Assembly: GCF_036625195.1 (NCBI RefSeq)
Contig: NZ_JAZKUG010000001.1
Span: 3,472,001 to 3,536,000, forward strand
DNA from: Accumulibacter sp.
Lineage (GTDB): Bacteria > Pseudomonadota > Gammaproteobacteria > Burkholderiales > Rhodocyclaceae
Reading direction: 5' to 3'
Length of the DNA: 64,000 nucleotides
Positions 23,741 through 35,700 of the stretch are shown piece after piece. Made by a program: the position numbers and the translations under genes. Below the pieces are notes generated by a model. It was given only the letters and a program-made list of their open reading frames with translations, was not told where the DNA came from and made no database searches. The stretch's first letter is position 1, and every line of letters begins with the position of its first letter.

Positions 23741-26700
23741 TCACAGCAGCGTGATGCGCAGTGATGCGTTCGGAGATGCGTCGGCGGGCCTGGCGAGGTT
23801 GGTCACGAAGGCTCTGACCCAGTTCGCGGAACGGCCCGGCGCCTGTGGCGCGGCTTTCTGCGGCGCAATGCCGAGGCCGTCCCAGTACGGCCGGCTGGCC
23901 GCCAGTGAGGCGGTCTGGGCCACCACCGGCGCGGCTGCGGCTGCCGGCAGCGTGACGCTGATGCCCTGCGCGGCCGGAGCGCTCAGGAAACCGCGCAACC
24001 AGTCGCTGCTGGCGGGTGCCGCCGGTGCGGCCGCGGCGACCGGCGGGGCAGCGGCGATCGCCACCCCCGCGGCGCGGGCGTCGTCCTCCGCCACCGCTTC
24101 GGGCGTGGCTGCGGCATCGCCGTCAGCCGGCGGAGGAGGCTGCTGGGTCGGCAGCGAAGGAACCGCGGCCGGTGCGCTGAAGTCGGCCTGCGGCGACTGC
24201 AGCACCTGCGCGTTGCCCGGGTTGAGCGAGGGGGCTGGCTCGTCGACGAGCAGCGCTGCGAAGGGGGCGGAAATCGCCGGGATCGCCGGGATCGCAGGGA
24301 TCTCCGGCCGATCGAGAGTGGCTGCGCCCCCCTGGATCCATTTCGCCTCGGACAGGATGCGTGCCGTGTCGAGGACGTTGATCAGACCGTCGCCGGTGAT
24401 GTCGCCGACCAGCCGCGGGTCCACATTGCAGTAGGCAGCCAGCCCGCTGTCGCGACCGACCACCACATTGCCGAGCGTGCTCACATCGGCGTTGCTGATC
24501 GTGCCGTCGCCGTCGGTGTCGCCGAAACAGGCGACGACCGCGAGCGCGTCGTCGGCGCGAGCCGCCAGCGCACCGCCGTTCAGCCTCAGGTTGCGGAGGT
24601 CGATGACGTGGCTGGCGGCATGCGGGGCCGTCGCCGGAACGCGGGCGGTGAGCGCGAGCAACTGTACCGGACCGGCGGCCAGATCGGCCCCGGTGATGTG
24701 CACGTGCAGACGCCCGGCCGCGTTCGTGACGTCGAGCACCGCGGCACCGTTCAGGCCGGTACCGCGCCGCACGCTGTCGATCACGAGCAGTGTCGGGTCG
24801 TAGTCGATGTCGAATTCCACCGTGTCGACGCCGCTGCCTTCGGAAAGCGTGATCGGCAGGCCACCCTGCGTTGCCGGCACGTCTACCGGCTGCGCCGGTC
24901 CACGGGCGAAGTCGGGCATCCGCAGCGTCCGGTCAGCCGGCGCAGCGATGCTGAATTGCCGCGAGGCGTCGTCACCAGGCGTACCGTCGCCGTTGCCGTC
25001 GAGCGGCACGCCCTGCACATCCTTGAAGGCGTCGGCGCCGCTGCGCAGCGTCACGCTGTAGGTGTCGGCGGCCAGCGGTCCGCCGGTGGCGACGAAGCGA
25101 AGAACGCCGCTGGCCGCGTCGACGGCGATCGACCCCCTGACGACGCCACTCGCGGCACCCCGCAGTACCACGTCGGCCGGGCCGTAACCCGCTGTTGCGG
25201 CGTCGTACAGGTTGAGCGCCGACGCGTCGAGCGCGCGGTTGAACGACAGGTCGAAGCCGCTGTCCGTCGGTGTCAGCGAAAGCACCTGCAAGCTCGCCGG
25301 TACGACATCGGCCACCGTGATCGTGAACGTCTCGGCGTCTTCGAGTGGCGGCTGGCCATTGTCCGTCACCCGCACCGTCAGCGTGAAGCTGCCGGGGCCG
25401 TCGGCTGCCGACGGTGTCCAGGTGAATACCCCCGTCACCGGGTCGATGCCGGCGCCCGCCGGGGCACCCGCGTCGAGGCTGTAACGCAGTTGCCTCGCAT
25501 CGCCATCTACGTCGCTGGCGGTGGCGACGACGCGCAGCAGTTCTCCTTCGTCCACCGCCTGCGAAGCGATCGCGTCGAGCTCTGGCGCATCGTTGACCGG
25601 CGTCACCATCAGGTAGACCGTCGCCCGGTTGCTCGTGCCGCTGGTATTGTAGAGGCCATAGCTGAAGCTGTCGCTGCCGAACCAGTCGGCGAACGGCCTG
25701 TAGGTGACGCGCCGGTCCGCTTCGATCGTCACGTTGCCGTGCGCCGGCACCGCGAGCAACTCGAGGTCGAACGGACCGCCGCCGGGATTCGCATCATTGT
25801 CGAGCAGGTCGATCGCCACCTGGCCGTCTTCGGCCACGCTGGCGCTGTCGTCGGCCGCCAGCAGGGGTTCGATCGCTGGCAGCACCCGCACGCCCGAGAA
25901 GAACTCTGAGGCCCCACCATCCTTGTCGGTGAGGACGCCGCGCACGGTCAGGATGCCTGCCGTGTCGAGCAGTGCCGGCGGCACTTCGACCGTCGCCGCG
26001 GGCGAGCCGCTGATCTCGAAATCGCCGTCGTTGTCGAAATCGTAGGCGTACGTGAAGCCGGCGGCTGCGTCCGCCGCTGACGGGTCGCTGGGCGCCGTGA
26101 AGCTCACCGTCGCCGTGCCGCCCGGCGCGACCGGGCCGCTGGCGCCCTCGGTCGAATTGCCGAGTTGCGCCAGCGGTGCCACGTTGCGCACGTCGACGTC
26201 GAGGGTCGCTTGATTGACGAAGCTGCCATCCTCATCGGTGAGCATCACGCTGATGCGGCGCAGGGCAGCACCGTCGTCGTAGGCGTGCGTGACGCTGAGC
26301 GTGGGCACGAGGCCGCTGGCGGACGCCGGCGGGGCGCTCACGATCTGCACGGCCGAGCCGTCACCCCAGTCGATGCCGTAGGCGGTGACGGTGTCGTCGC
26401 CCGGGTCGTCCGGCGGGGCGATGCGCAGCACGAAGTTGGCGCCCTCGTTGACTGCCAGGACGGTCGCGGCCGGCGGCGGACCGGCGAGCAGATCGGCCGC
26501 GGTACCGACGCCGCCGAGCGTGGTTCTCGGCGCGACGTTGCGCACGGTCACGGCATGCGTCACGGCATGGGCGCCGTCCTCGTCGGTCGCCGTGGCGACG
26601 ATCTGCAGCGCCGTGCCGCCGCTGTCGTCGGCGTAGCGGTGCGCAGCGCTCCTGGCATTGCCGCGCAGGGTCTCGCTGCTGCCATCGCCCCAGTCGATCT

Positions 26701-29700
26701 GCCAGCCGGTCAGCGTGTCGGCGCCGGGGTCGCTGGCGGCGAGCGTCAGCGTGAACGGGGCACCCTCGTCAACCGTCACTGGTCCCGACACGATCAGTTC
26801 GGGTGCCGCGTTGGCGACGGCGAGCGGCTTGCTCGCCTGGTACAGGCCATCCTCGTCCTGCGCGGTGACACTGATCGTCAGCGCGCCGTCGTCGGCAAAG
26901 ACGTGGGTCAGATCGGCGGTCGGCGCGTCGACGACTTCCTGCGTGCCGTCGCCCCAGTCGATGTTCCAGCGGCGGATGGTGTCGCTGCCCGGGTCGCTGG
27001 CGGCCAGCGTGAAACGGTAGGGCTGGCCTTCGCTGGCGACGGCGGCGCCGTCCAGCGTCAGCGTCGGTGCGACCTCGCGCACAAGCACTCCGGTCCAGGC
27101 TTCGCACGAGGCACCGTCCTTGTCGTAGAGGACGCCGCGTACCGTGCGCACACCGGCTTCGCGCAGGTAGCTGGCCGGCACCTCGATTCCGACCGGCGTG
27201 AGTGGCGCGATGGCCGTATCGAGTTGGCCGTCGTTGTCGAAGTCGAAGGCGACGCTGTAGCCGGCGGCGCGGTCAGCAGCCGACGGGTCGTCGGCGTCGA
27301 TGAAGCGGACGCTGGCCGTGCCGCCTTCGTCGATGGCCGTGCCGGGTGCCGGTGTCGTATGGATCAGGCGGCCGGTCGGCGCCGCGTTGAGCAGCGTCAG
27401 CAGCGCACTGCCGGTCATCGTGTCGATGCCCGGGCCGCCGCTGCCGTCGCCGTAGACGACCTGCACGGCGATCGGACGGCTGCTGCTGCCGTCGTCGAAG
27501 CCGAGGGCTTCCAGGTCGGCCGCGGTGAGCGTCAGGTCGCCGTCCGCGCCTTGCCCATGCCGGCTTTCATCGCCAAAGACGCCATCGCCATCGAGGTCCC
27601 AGCGCAGTGTCGTCGGGCTGCCGGCAACGGCAGCGTGCAGCCGCACGCCCAGTCCCTCGACGGTCTGCAGCGCAACCGCGGTGCCCACGCTGGTGATGCT
27701 CGGTACGCTCGGGGATACCGTCACTTCGGGGCCGCGAGCGGCGTAGCCCGGTGTCGACGGCACGTCTGCGAACGCACGGCTGCCATCGTCGTCGCTGGCG
27801 ACGACGATCGGCGTGTAGCGGCCCGGGACGAGATAGACATGACTGGCCTGCGCGGCGTCGCTCGGCAGCGGCCCGGTCGTCGTGCCGTCGCCCCAGTCGA
27901 TCGACCAGCCGGCGATCAGGTCGTCACCCGGGTCGCTGGCGGCGAATCCAAGCTCGAACGGCTGTCCGAGCTCGGCCGTGGCGCTCGCCTCGCCGCTTGC
28001 CACCGCCAGCGTCGGCGGCGTGTTGATGATTTGCAGCCAAGCGGTGTCGGTGACCGCATGGCCGGCCGTGTCGCTGACTTCGAAGCTGATTTCGTAATTG
28101 CCGTCATCGTCCAGACCGAGCGCCCGCAGCGCCTCCCAGCTCAGTGTCGGCGAGCGGCCCAGCGCGTCGTCGAAGACGCCGTCACCGTTCACATCCCAGC
28201 GCTCGCTGACGATGTTCGTACCGGTGGCGGCGGTGCTGCTGCCGGCCAGTGTCAGCGCCGCGCCCTCGACGATCGCGTAGGGACCGCCGGTGTCTGCTGT
28301 CGATGGCTGAAAGCCCGGAATCGACTCGATCGCCACATAGGCGAGTGTCCCGAAGTCCACGCCGTCGACGCGGATCGATCCGTCGGGGGTCAGTGGCACC
28401 GATGGATCGATGGCGCCGCCGGCGGCGCCGAAGCGCAGCGTGTCTGCGCCGGTTCCGCCGTCAAGCGCGATCATCGCCGTTGCCGGGAACTTCTCGCCGG
28501 CGACCTGCGCGGCGTCGTCGCCCGCACCGAGCCGCAGCGTGAAAACGTTGTCGTCCGCCAACTCGCGGACGACGAGTTGGTCGTCGCCCGCGCCGCAGTC
28601 TACGGCCAGAGTCAGCGCCCCGGCGGTATCAGAGCGGACGCTGATGCGGTCGTCGCCGCTCCCGCCGTCGACCGTCGTCGCCACGCCAAGGTTCAGCAGG
28701 TCGACGCGGTCGAAGCCGTCGCCGGTGTCGATCGCCAGCGTGGTCACCAGCGGCGGATCGATCTGGTGGATCGCATCGTCGTACACCCCGCTGGTGAGCG
28801 CCAAGCCCTCGACGCCAGCGAAGCGTACGCTGAAGCGCTCCGCCTGCGGGGTGGCGCTGTTGACCGGGACGAAGGCGGCGAGTCCGCCGGGTATCGTGCC
28901 GAAGCCGTGCTCGGCGGCGACGTAAACGGTTCCGGCGGCGTCCTGCGCGATCGCCGCCGGCGCCGCCAGTCCCGGCCCGCCGCGCAGGACTTGCGCGAAG
29001 CGCAGCGTGCCGGTCGCCGGGTCGCGGAAGAAGGTCGTCAGCGTGTTGCTGGCGCGGCCGCTGGTCAGCACGTAAAGTCGCGTGCCGTCGGCGCTGATCA
29101 GCAGGTCGGCAGCGCCTGCCAGGCCGCGGACGCCGTCCGCATTCTCCTGCAGAGTCTGCAGCAGCGTCAGCGTGGTGCTGCCGAAGGTCCGTTGGAACAC
29201 CTGCAGGCGGCCGCCTGCGCCGGCGACATAGACCTGCTCGTGCTGCCCGTCGCTGCTCGCCGCGACACCGAGGACGCGGGCGCCAGTGATGCCGCTCTGC
29301 CCGCTCGCCGGCGACAGGTCACTCGCGGAGCGCAGTTGCAGTTCGTCGGCGCACGCGACGTAGAGCAGCAGGCCGTCACTGCTGTACGCGAGGTCGCTCG
29401 TGCCGCTGAGCGGCTCGGTCTTGCCCGCGACCAGCCGGCCAATTCCGGCGCCGTCGGTCTGGCGCAGGAATTGCACGATGGCGTCCGGGCCGGCGACGAC
29501 GAGCTGGCCGCCGTCGCCCGGCTGCAGCGCGATGCGGTCGAAGACGTCGAGGCCGGCGCCTGGATCGATCGCGTGTACGAAGCTCAGGTTGCCACTCGCG
29601 TCGCGCGCGAAGACCGAAACCGTCGCATCGTCGCGGCTGGCGACGTAGACGTTGGCGCCATCTGCACTGGCGGCGACTGCGCTCGCGCCAGCCAGCGTCG

Positions 29701-32700
29701 TGACGGCGTCGGTGCCGTCGCTGAAGTGCTGGCGGACGCTGAAGTCGGCCGAGTTCACGACGAGCAGCGCGTCCTGCGTCGGGCTGAGCGCGTAGATTTG
29801 GCCGCCGGCGACAGCCAGCGCGTTCAGTCCGACCATCGTCGGCTCGGCGGGTCTGGCCTCGATGTACGCCACCTCGCCATCGGCGAGACTGCGTCTCTGC
29901 AGGCCCTGCACGCTGCCGATCGGTCCCCCGACCGTCGCGTCGAGCTCGATCGCGACATCCGGGATCAGCGTGGCCCAGACCTCGTGCCCGTTGAGCACGC
30001 CGAGCCGGACGTCGGGGCCGAGACCGCCGATGCGCAGATCCTGGACGGACGATGCGGCTGAACCGGCTGCTGCGACGCCCAGCATCGGTGTGCGCAGCTC
30101 CTCGTTGCCGAGGTTGATGAACAGCAGCATGTCAAAGTGGTCGTAGTCGGCGCCGTAGGCGGCCGGTCCGCGGTCGAGCCGGACGACGGCGGCGACGGCG
30201 GCGGCCGGCGCAGCGGCAGTGAGCGCGGTGAAATCGGCTGCGGTGACGCCCTCGAGCAGGCCATAGGCCTCGGCGCCGCCGCGCAGCCCGGCGATCAGTG
30301 GTGTGGCCGGCGTGCCCGCGACGAACGGGTTGGGCCGCAGTTGCCGCAGCGGGTCGTACGCTTCGAGCACCGTCCCGACGAGTGCGGCATTGAGGGTGCT
30401 GGCGTTGGCCTCGAGCAGATGGCGGCCCGCTTCGCCGCTCGCCGCGGCACCGGCGCCGCCCGAAGTGTCCACGGTGACCGCACCGCTCGCCGTGATGACC
30501 GATCCGGAGAGCTTGATCGTGCCGCCGGCGCCTGCCGCGCCTGCCGCGCCGGAGCCACCGCTGCCACCGACGCCGCCCGGTCCGCCGCTGCCACCGGCGC
30601 CGCCACTGCCTCCGACCCCACCATACCAGGTGCCGAAGAACCAGCTCGACTCGCGGCCGCTGTGGATGTAGTCGTTGAGCCCCGCGTTCTGGCCACTATT
30701 GAGCAAGGCATCGCGCCCTTCGTTCACCCCGGCGTTGTAGCCCTGGTTGGTCGCTGCCGCACCGGCAGCCCCTTGGGCCTGCAGGCGCGACGCGGCGCCG
30801 ACGACGATGCGGCCAAGGGCAACCATTTCGACGGCGCCGCCACCACCACCGCCCGCTCCGCCGGCACCGCCATCGCCGCCGTCGCCGCCGTCACCGCCGC
30901 GACCGCCGTCGCCACCATCGCCACCGCGACCGCCATGCACCTCGTCACCGAGAAAAGCGTTGTAGCCTTCGCCGCCGCCGCCACCACCGCCGCCACTGGA
31001 GCCGCCGCCACCACCACTGCCGCCGGAGCCTGCTCCGCCGCCGCCGCCACCGCCACCGCCACCGCCACCCGAGATCAGCGCGCCCGCTCCCGTGTTGCTG
31101 CCGGCCAGGCCGCCGCTGCCAGCGCTGCCGGGATTTCCGGGCACGCTCTCGCCGGCCCGCCCGCTGCCGCCGTCGCCGCCTGCGCCACCATCGCCACCAC
31201 TGCCGCTGCTCGGCGCGCCGCCACCGCCATAGTGGGCGTCATCGTCGCTGCCCAGTCCCGGCCCGCTCGGGCTGCCGCCGGCACCGCCGCTGCCGCCGAG
31301 TCCCGAACTGCCAGCCGCATTGACTCCAGCCGAGCCGGCCAACCCCGGGTTCCCATAGCTGCCACCGCTGCCGCCACTGCCGTTGCCGCCGTGCGCGCCC
31401 CAATCTCCGGCCTCACCCCACTCGATCGTCCCGGAGTAGTAGCTGCCGCCACCGATGCCACCGGACCCCCCGGCGCCGCCGCCGCCGCCGTCGCCGCCGG
31501 TGCCACCGCTGCCACCAGTGCCCGCGCCGCCGCCAGCGCCGCCGCCAGGCCCCGCAACGGGGCCGACGAGCATCGAAGAGGTCGCCACCTGTGTGATCGA
31601 CAGCGCGCCCTCGTCGTCGAGCACCGTATCGTTGAAGAACCGGTTGCCCGGTCGATCGATGTCGGTAAACAGTTCGACCGTCCTGCCGCCATGGATCAGA
31701 TAGACGTCGAGGTCGCGGGTCAGCGGGTGGCTGATATCGACGGTGACGTTGACGTCCTTGACCGCGCCGAGGTCGCTGACGCTGATCGACGAGTTCAGCG
31801 AGCCAGAGGAACCAATCAGCGGCCGGTCGGGAATCGTGCCGCCGCCTCCGCGCTGCGTGAACACTTCACCGGTGCTGAGCGTGATCGTCAACGCCCAGTC
31901 GTTCAACCAGCCGGCATCACCGTAGGCGTCGTCCTGGACCAGCAGGGTCCAGGCTCCGGCGGTGCCCTGGTTGTCGAAGGCCGTGAGCGAACCCTCTGGC
32001 CGGAACCCCCCGCCGGCCGAGGCATCGACGACGACCCGCTCGCCGACGATGATGTCGTTCGTCGCCGCCAGCGACAATCCGAACTGGCCGCTGACGTCGA
32101 TCGTCGTGTCTGCCGGCAGCAGCAGGTCGCCCGCGAAAAGGAATTGGCGCACGCCGTCGACCAGTGATGTCGTGAACAGCGGATTCCTTTGGCCGGTGGC
32201 GTCGAGCCTCGCGCCGGAAAGCCGGCCGTTGATCGTCGCGTTCGTCGTGTCGATCGTGACCACGCCGCCCCCGTTGGCGAGCAGGGTGGATTGCGGGATC
32301 GACAGCAGCGGTTCGCTGCGTGCGACGAGTTCGGCGCCGAGCCCGACGTTGTCCATCAGCACGGCGCCGTCGGCCAGCCAGTCGAGCCGCGCCAGGCTGC
32401 CGAAGAGGGTCGCGTCGAAGGTGACGCTGCGGCGCGCGCTGCCAGCCGCGGGGTCGAGCGCGACGTCGAACGGTCCGGCGACCGGCTGGTCGTTCTCGTC
32501 GTAAGCGATGAAGCGGACCGTCCGCACGTCGCTGGTCAGCGCCGACAGGTCGATGCCCTGAACACTGAACTTCCCGCCGGCGACCGCGCTGCGCAGGCTG
32601 CCGCTGCCAATCAGCAATGCCGGGCTCGGGCTGCCCGCCGGCTCGCGGGCCAGCGTGCCGGCGCTGGCGCTGCAAACGAAGCCATCTTCGCGGTAGCTCG

Positions 32701-35700
32701 CAGCACCGGCGATCAGATCGTCGAAATCGACGACGCTTCGCAGCCCGCGCAGCTCGGTGGCGACGTCGTCGCGCAACAAGACCACCGGTTCGGCGAGGAC
32801 GTCGATGCGGTTGCCATTGATCGTCGCTTCGACCGGGTTGCTGCTCGTCTGCACCGTCAGCAGGTCGCCCGCGGCGCTGCCGGCACGCAACAGCAGTTGG
32901 CCGGCCGCATCGGCGTAGGCGATCGGCGCGCCGTTGCCGAGCAGCCGGCCGTCGATGAGCTGCCAGTCGACGGCGCCGTCGTGCGCGTGGTTGTCGACCT
33001 CGAGGGTCTCGACTCCGGAGAGGCCGAGATCGTCGATCAGGCCGGCATGCAGCGGAGATTCGGGGGCGGCGGGGATGTCGAGGCGCACTTGGTCCTGACC
33101 ACTGCCGCCGACGATCTCGGTCGCCGATCCGATCCGGCTGATCGTCACCTGGTCGTCGCCACTGCCCATGTCCGCGGTCAGGGCGACGGCGTCGAGCGCG
33201 TCGTCGATGAGCAGTCCGTCGCTGCCGCTGCCGAAGCGCAGCCGGGCGGCGTCGAAGCCGACGAAGGTCGCATCGATCACCGGGCCGATGCCGCTGACCT
33301 GGCCGCTGCCGCCGCTGCCGCCGAGCACGGCCCCCGTGACGGCCGCCGTGCTGCCGCTGACGTCGAAACTGACGGTATCGACACCCGCGCCGGCGGCGAG
33401 TGTCAGGGCCGTACCGGCGAGGACCGTGACCTCGTCGTCGCCGGCGCCGAGGTCGATCGTTGCACCCGCCGCCGCATTGCGCACCAGGACCCGGTCCGCG
33501 CGTCCGGCTGCCGTAGCGTCGGTGCGCAGCGTCGTCGTGATCGCGGTGTCGACCAGCGTCAGTTCGTCGGCGCCGTCGCCCAGCGTGAGGTCGAGCGATT
33601 CGAAGCCGCTGAAATCGAGCCCGGCTGCAGCGCCCATGCCCAGGCCACGGATACGGCCGACGTCGACGACCCCGGGCGCAGCCATCGCCAGGTGGGCGGC
33701 GTCGTCGATCAGCAGTGCGTCGTCGCCGCTGCTGCCCTGCAGTTGCAGCGTCGCCGTGATGTCGGTCAGGTCGCGCCGCGCATCGGCGTCGGCTGGTCGC
33801 GAGTCGCCGATCGTCACGCGGTCGGCGCCGCCGCGCAGGTCGACCGTGGTCGCTGTCCGCAGGGCGCCCACGCGCAGCGTGTCGGCGCCATCGCCGAGTG
33901 CCAGATCCACCTGGCTGGCGGCGATCGTCTGCAGGACGAGCGTCCCATTGGCGCCCGGCGCGCCCGCGTGCAGCGCATCGTCGGCGAGTCGCCAGTCGGT
34001 GGCGACGGTGTTGGCCGAACTTGCGAAGACGACCCGTTCGGCTGCCGTCGTCACCAGGCTCGCTCCTGCGGCCGCAGTGGCCGCGTTGCCGTCGAGGCTG
34101 GCGACGACGAGGTCACTGCCGGCGCCGGTGTCGACAACGAGGTGCTGCGCCAGCGCCGGTGCCTCGAGGCGGTCATTGCCGCGGCCGAGCCGCAGCCCGA
34201 CGCTGTCGACAGCAGCGTCGCAGCGGATGGCTCCGCCGCCGCCCAGCCCGGTGATCATCCCTCCGGCGACGGTCACGACCACATCGGCGACTTCGGCGCC
34301 GGCGTCGACGAGCAAGCGTTGGTCGCCGCCGTCGCTGCCGAGAACCTCGATCCCCGCAGTGATGCCGGCCAGCGTGCCATCCTTGCCGATGGTGACACTG
34401 TCGTCGTCACCGGCGAGGCGGACCGTCGTCGGTCCTGCCAGCCCCTGCAGCGCAATCGTGTCGGGACGCGTGCCGGCGACGATGTCGACCGGTCCGCTGA
34501 TCGTGCCGGCGACGTGCAAGGAATTGCCGCCGAAGTCGGATCCGAGCTCGAGCCGCAGCGCTTCGACCTCAGCCAGGCGCAGGCGGTCGTCGATCGTGCC
34601 GCCAGTTGCTGCGGTGCGCTCGACCAGCAGGTCGCCAGCGAAGAGTTGCAGCGTCGTCACGCCATCGACCAGCCTGCCATCGCCCGTGATGCGCACGCTG
34701 TCGACGCCGTCGCCGCCAGCGAGCAGGACGTCGTCGTAGACCGCTGCGAGCGTATCGTCGCCGGCGCCGCCCGCGAGCGTCACGCCGATCAGATCGGCGA
34801 CGTCGATGCCGGCGCTGCCGGCGGCGAGGGTCAGCAGGTCATTGCCGCCGAGACCCTGGACGAGCAGGGTGTCGCGCGCCGGCCGGCTGTTCATGATGAA
34901 GAAGCGGTTGTCGCGGCCGGCCGACTGGTCGCGGAGTTGCAGGATCGGCTTGGCGATCTCGACGCTGCCGCCGCCGGTCGGGTCGGCGCCGAGGTCGGTG
35001 CGATTGAAGGTGGCGTACACGCCTTCGATGCTCAGCCTGTCGTCAGCGGCCGTGCCGGCGAAGACGACGCGGTCGCTGTCGAGGCTGGTGATTGGCTCGT
35101 CGGCCGCTTTGAGGTCGATTGCCAGCAGCGCCAGGCCGGTGCCATCGATGTCACCGACGGTCACCAAGTCTGAGCCGCGGCCGGCGTTGACCGCCAGGCG
35201 CTCGATGTCGCCGAGCCGCAGGGTGTCGACCGGCGCCTGACCGTCGCCAACCTGCAGGCGCAGCGTCCACTTGCCGCCGTCGTCGATCCTGTCGATGGCC
35301 AGCACGTCACTGCGCGTCGTACCCGTGACGGTGAACGCGTCGCTGGCACCCGCGTCGGGCGTCTCGGAGATGAGGTCGCTGCCCTGGCCAGGGGTCCAGT
35401 CGTAGGTGTCACTGCCGCCATCGCCGGCGAGGTCGTCGTCGCCGCTGCCGCCGGCGAGCCGGTCGTCGCCGGCGCCACCGCGCAGCGTGTCGCGGCCGGC
35501 ACCGCCGCTGAGACGGTCGTCGCCGTCGCCACCGTCGAGCAGGTCGTCGCCCGTGCCGCCGGTGAGGCGGTCGTTGCCAGCGCCGCCGCGCAGCGTCGCG
35601 GCGCCGCTGCCAGCGTGGGACAATTCGTCGCTGCCGGTGCCACCGATCAACTCGACCGGCGAGCAGACCGTCCGGTCGACGACGATCGAGTCGTCACCGC

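Noticed and set aside
26165..30061. Plus-strand open frame of 1298 codons
   Set aside because: Antisense to the giant gene; composition (Arg, Val, Asp) mirrors the Asp/Thr-rich coding strand, with no domain.
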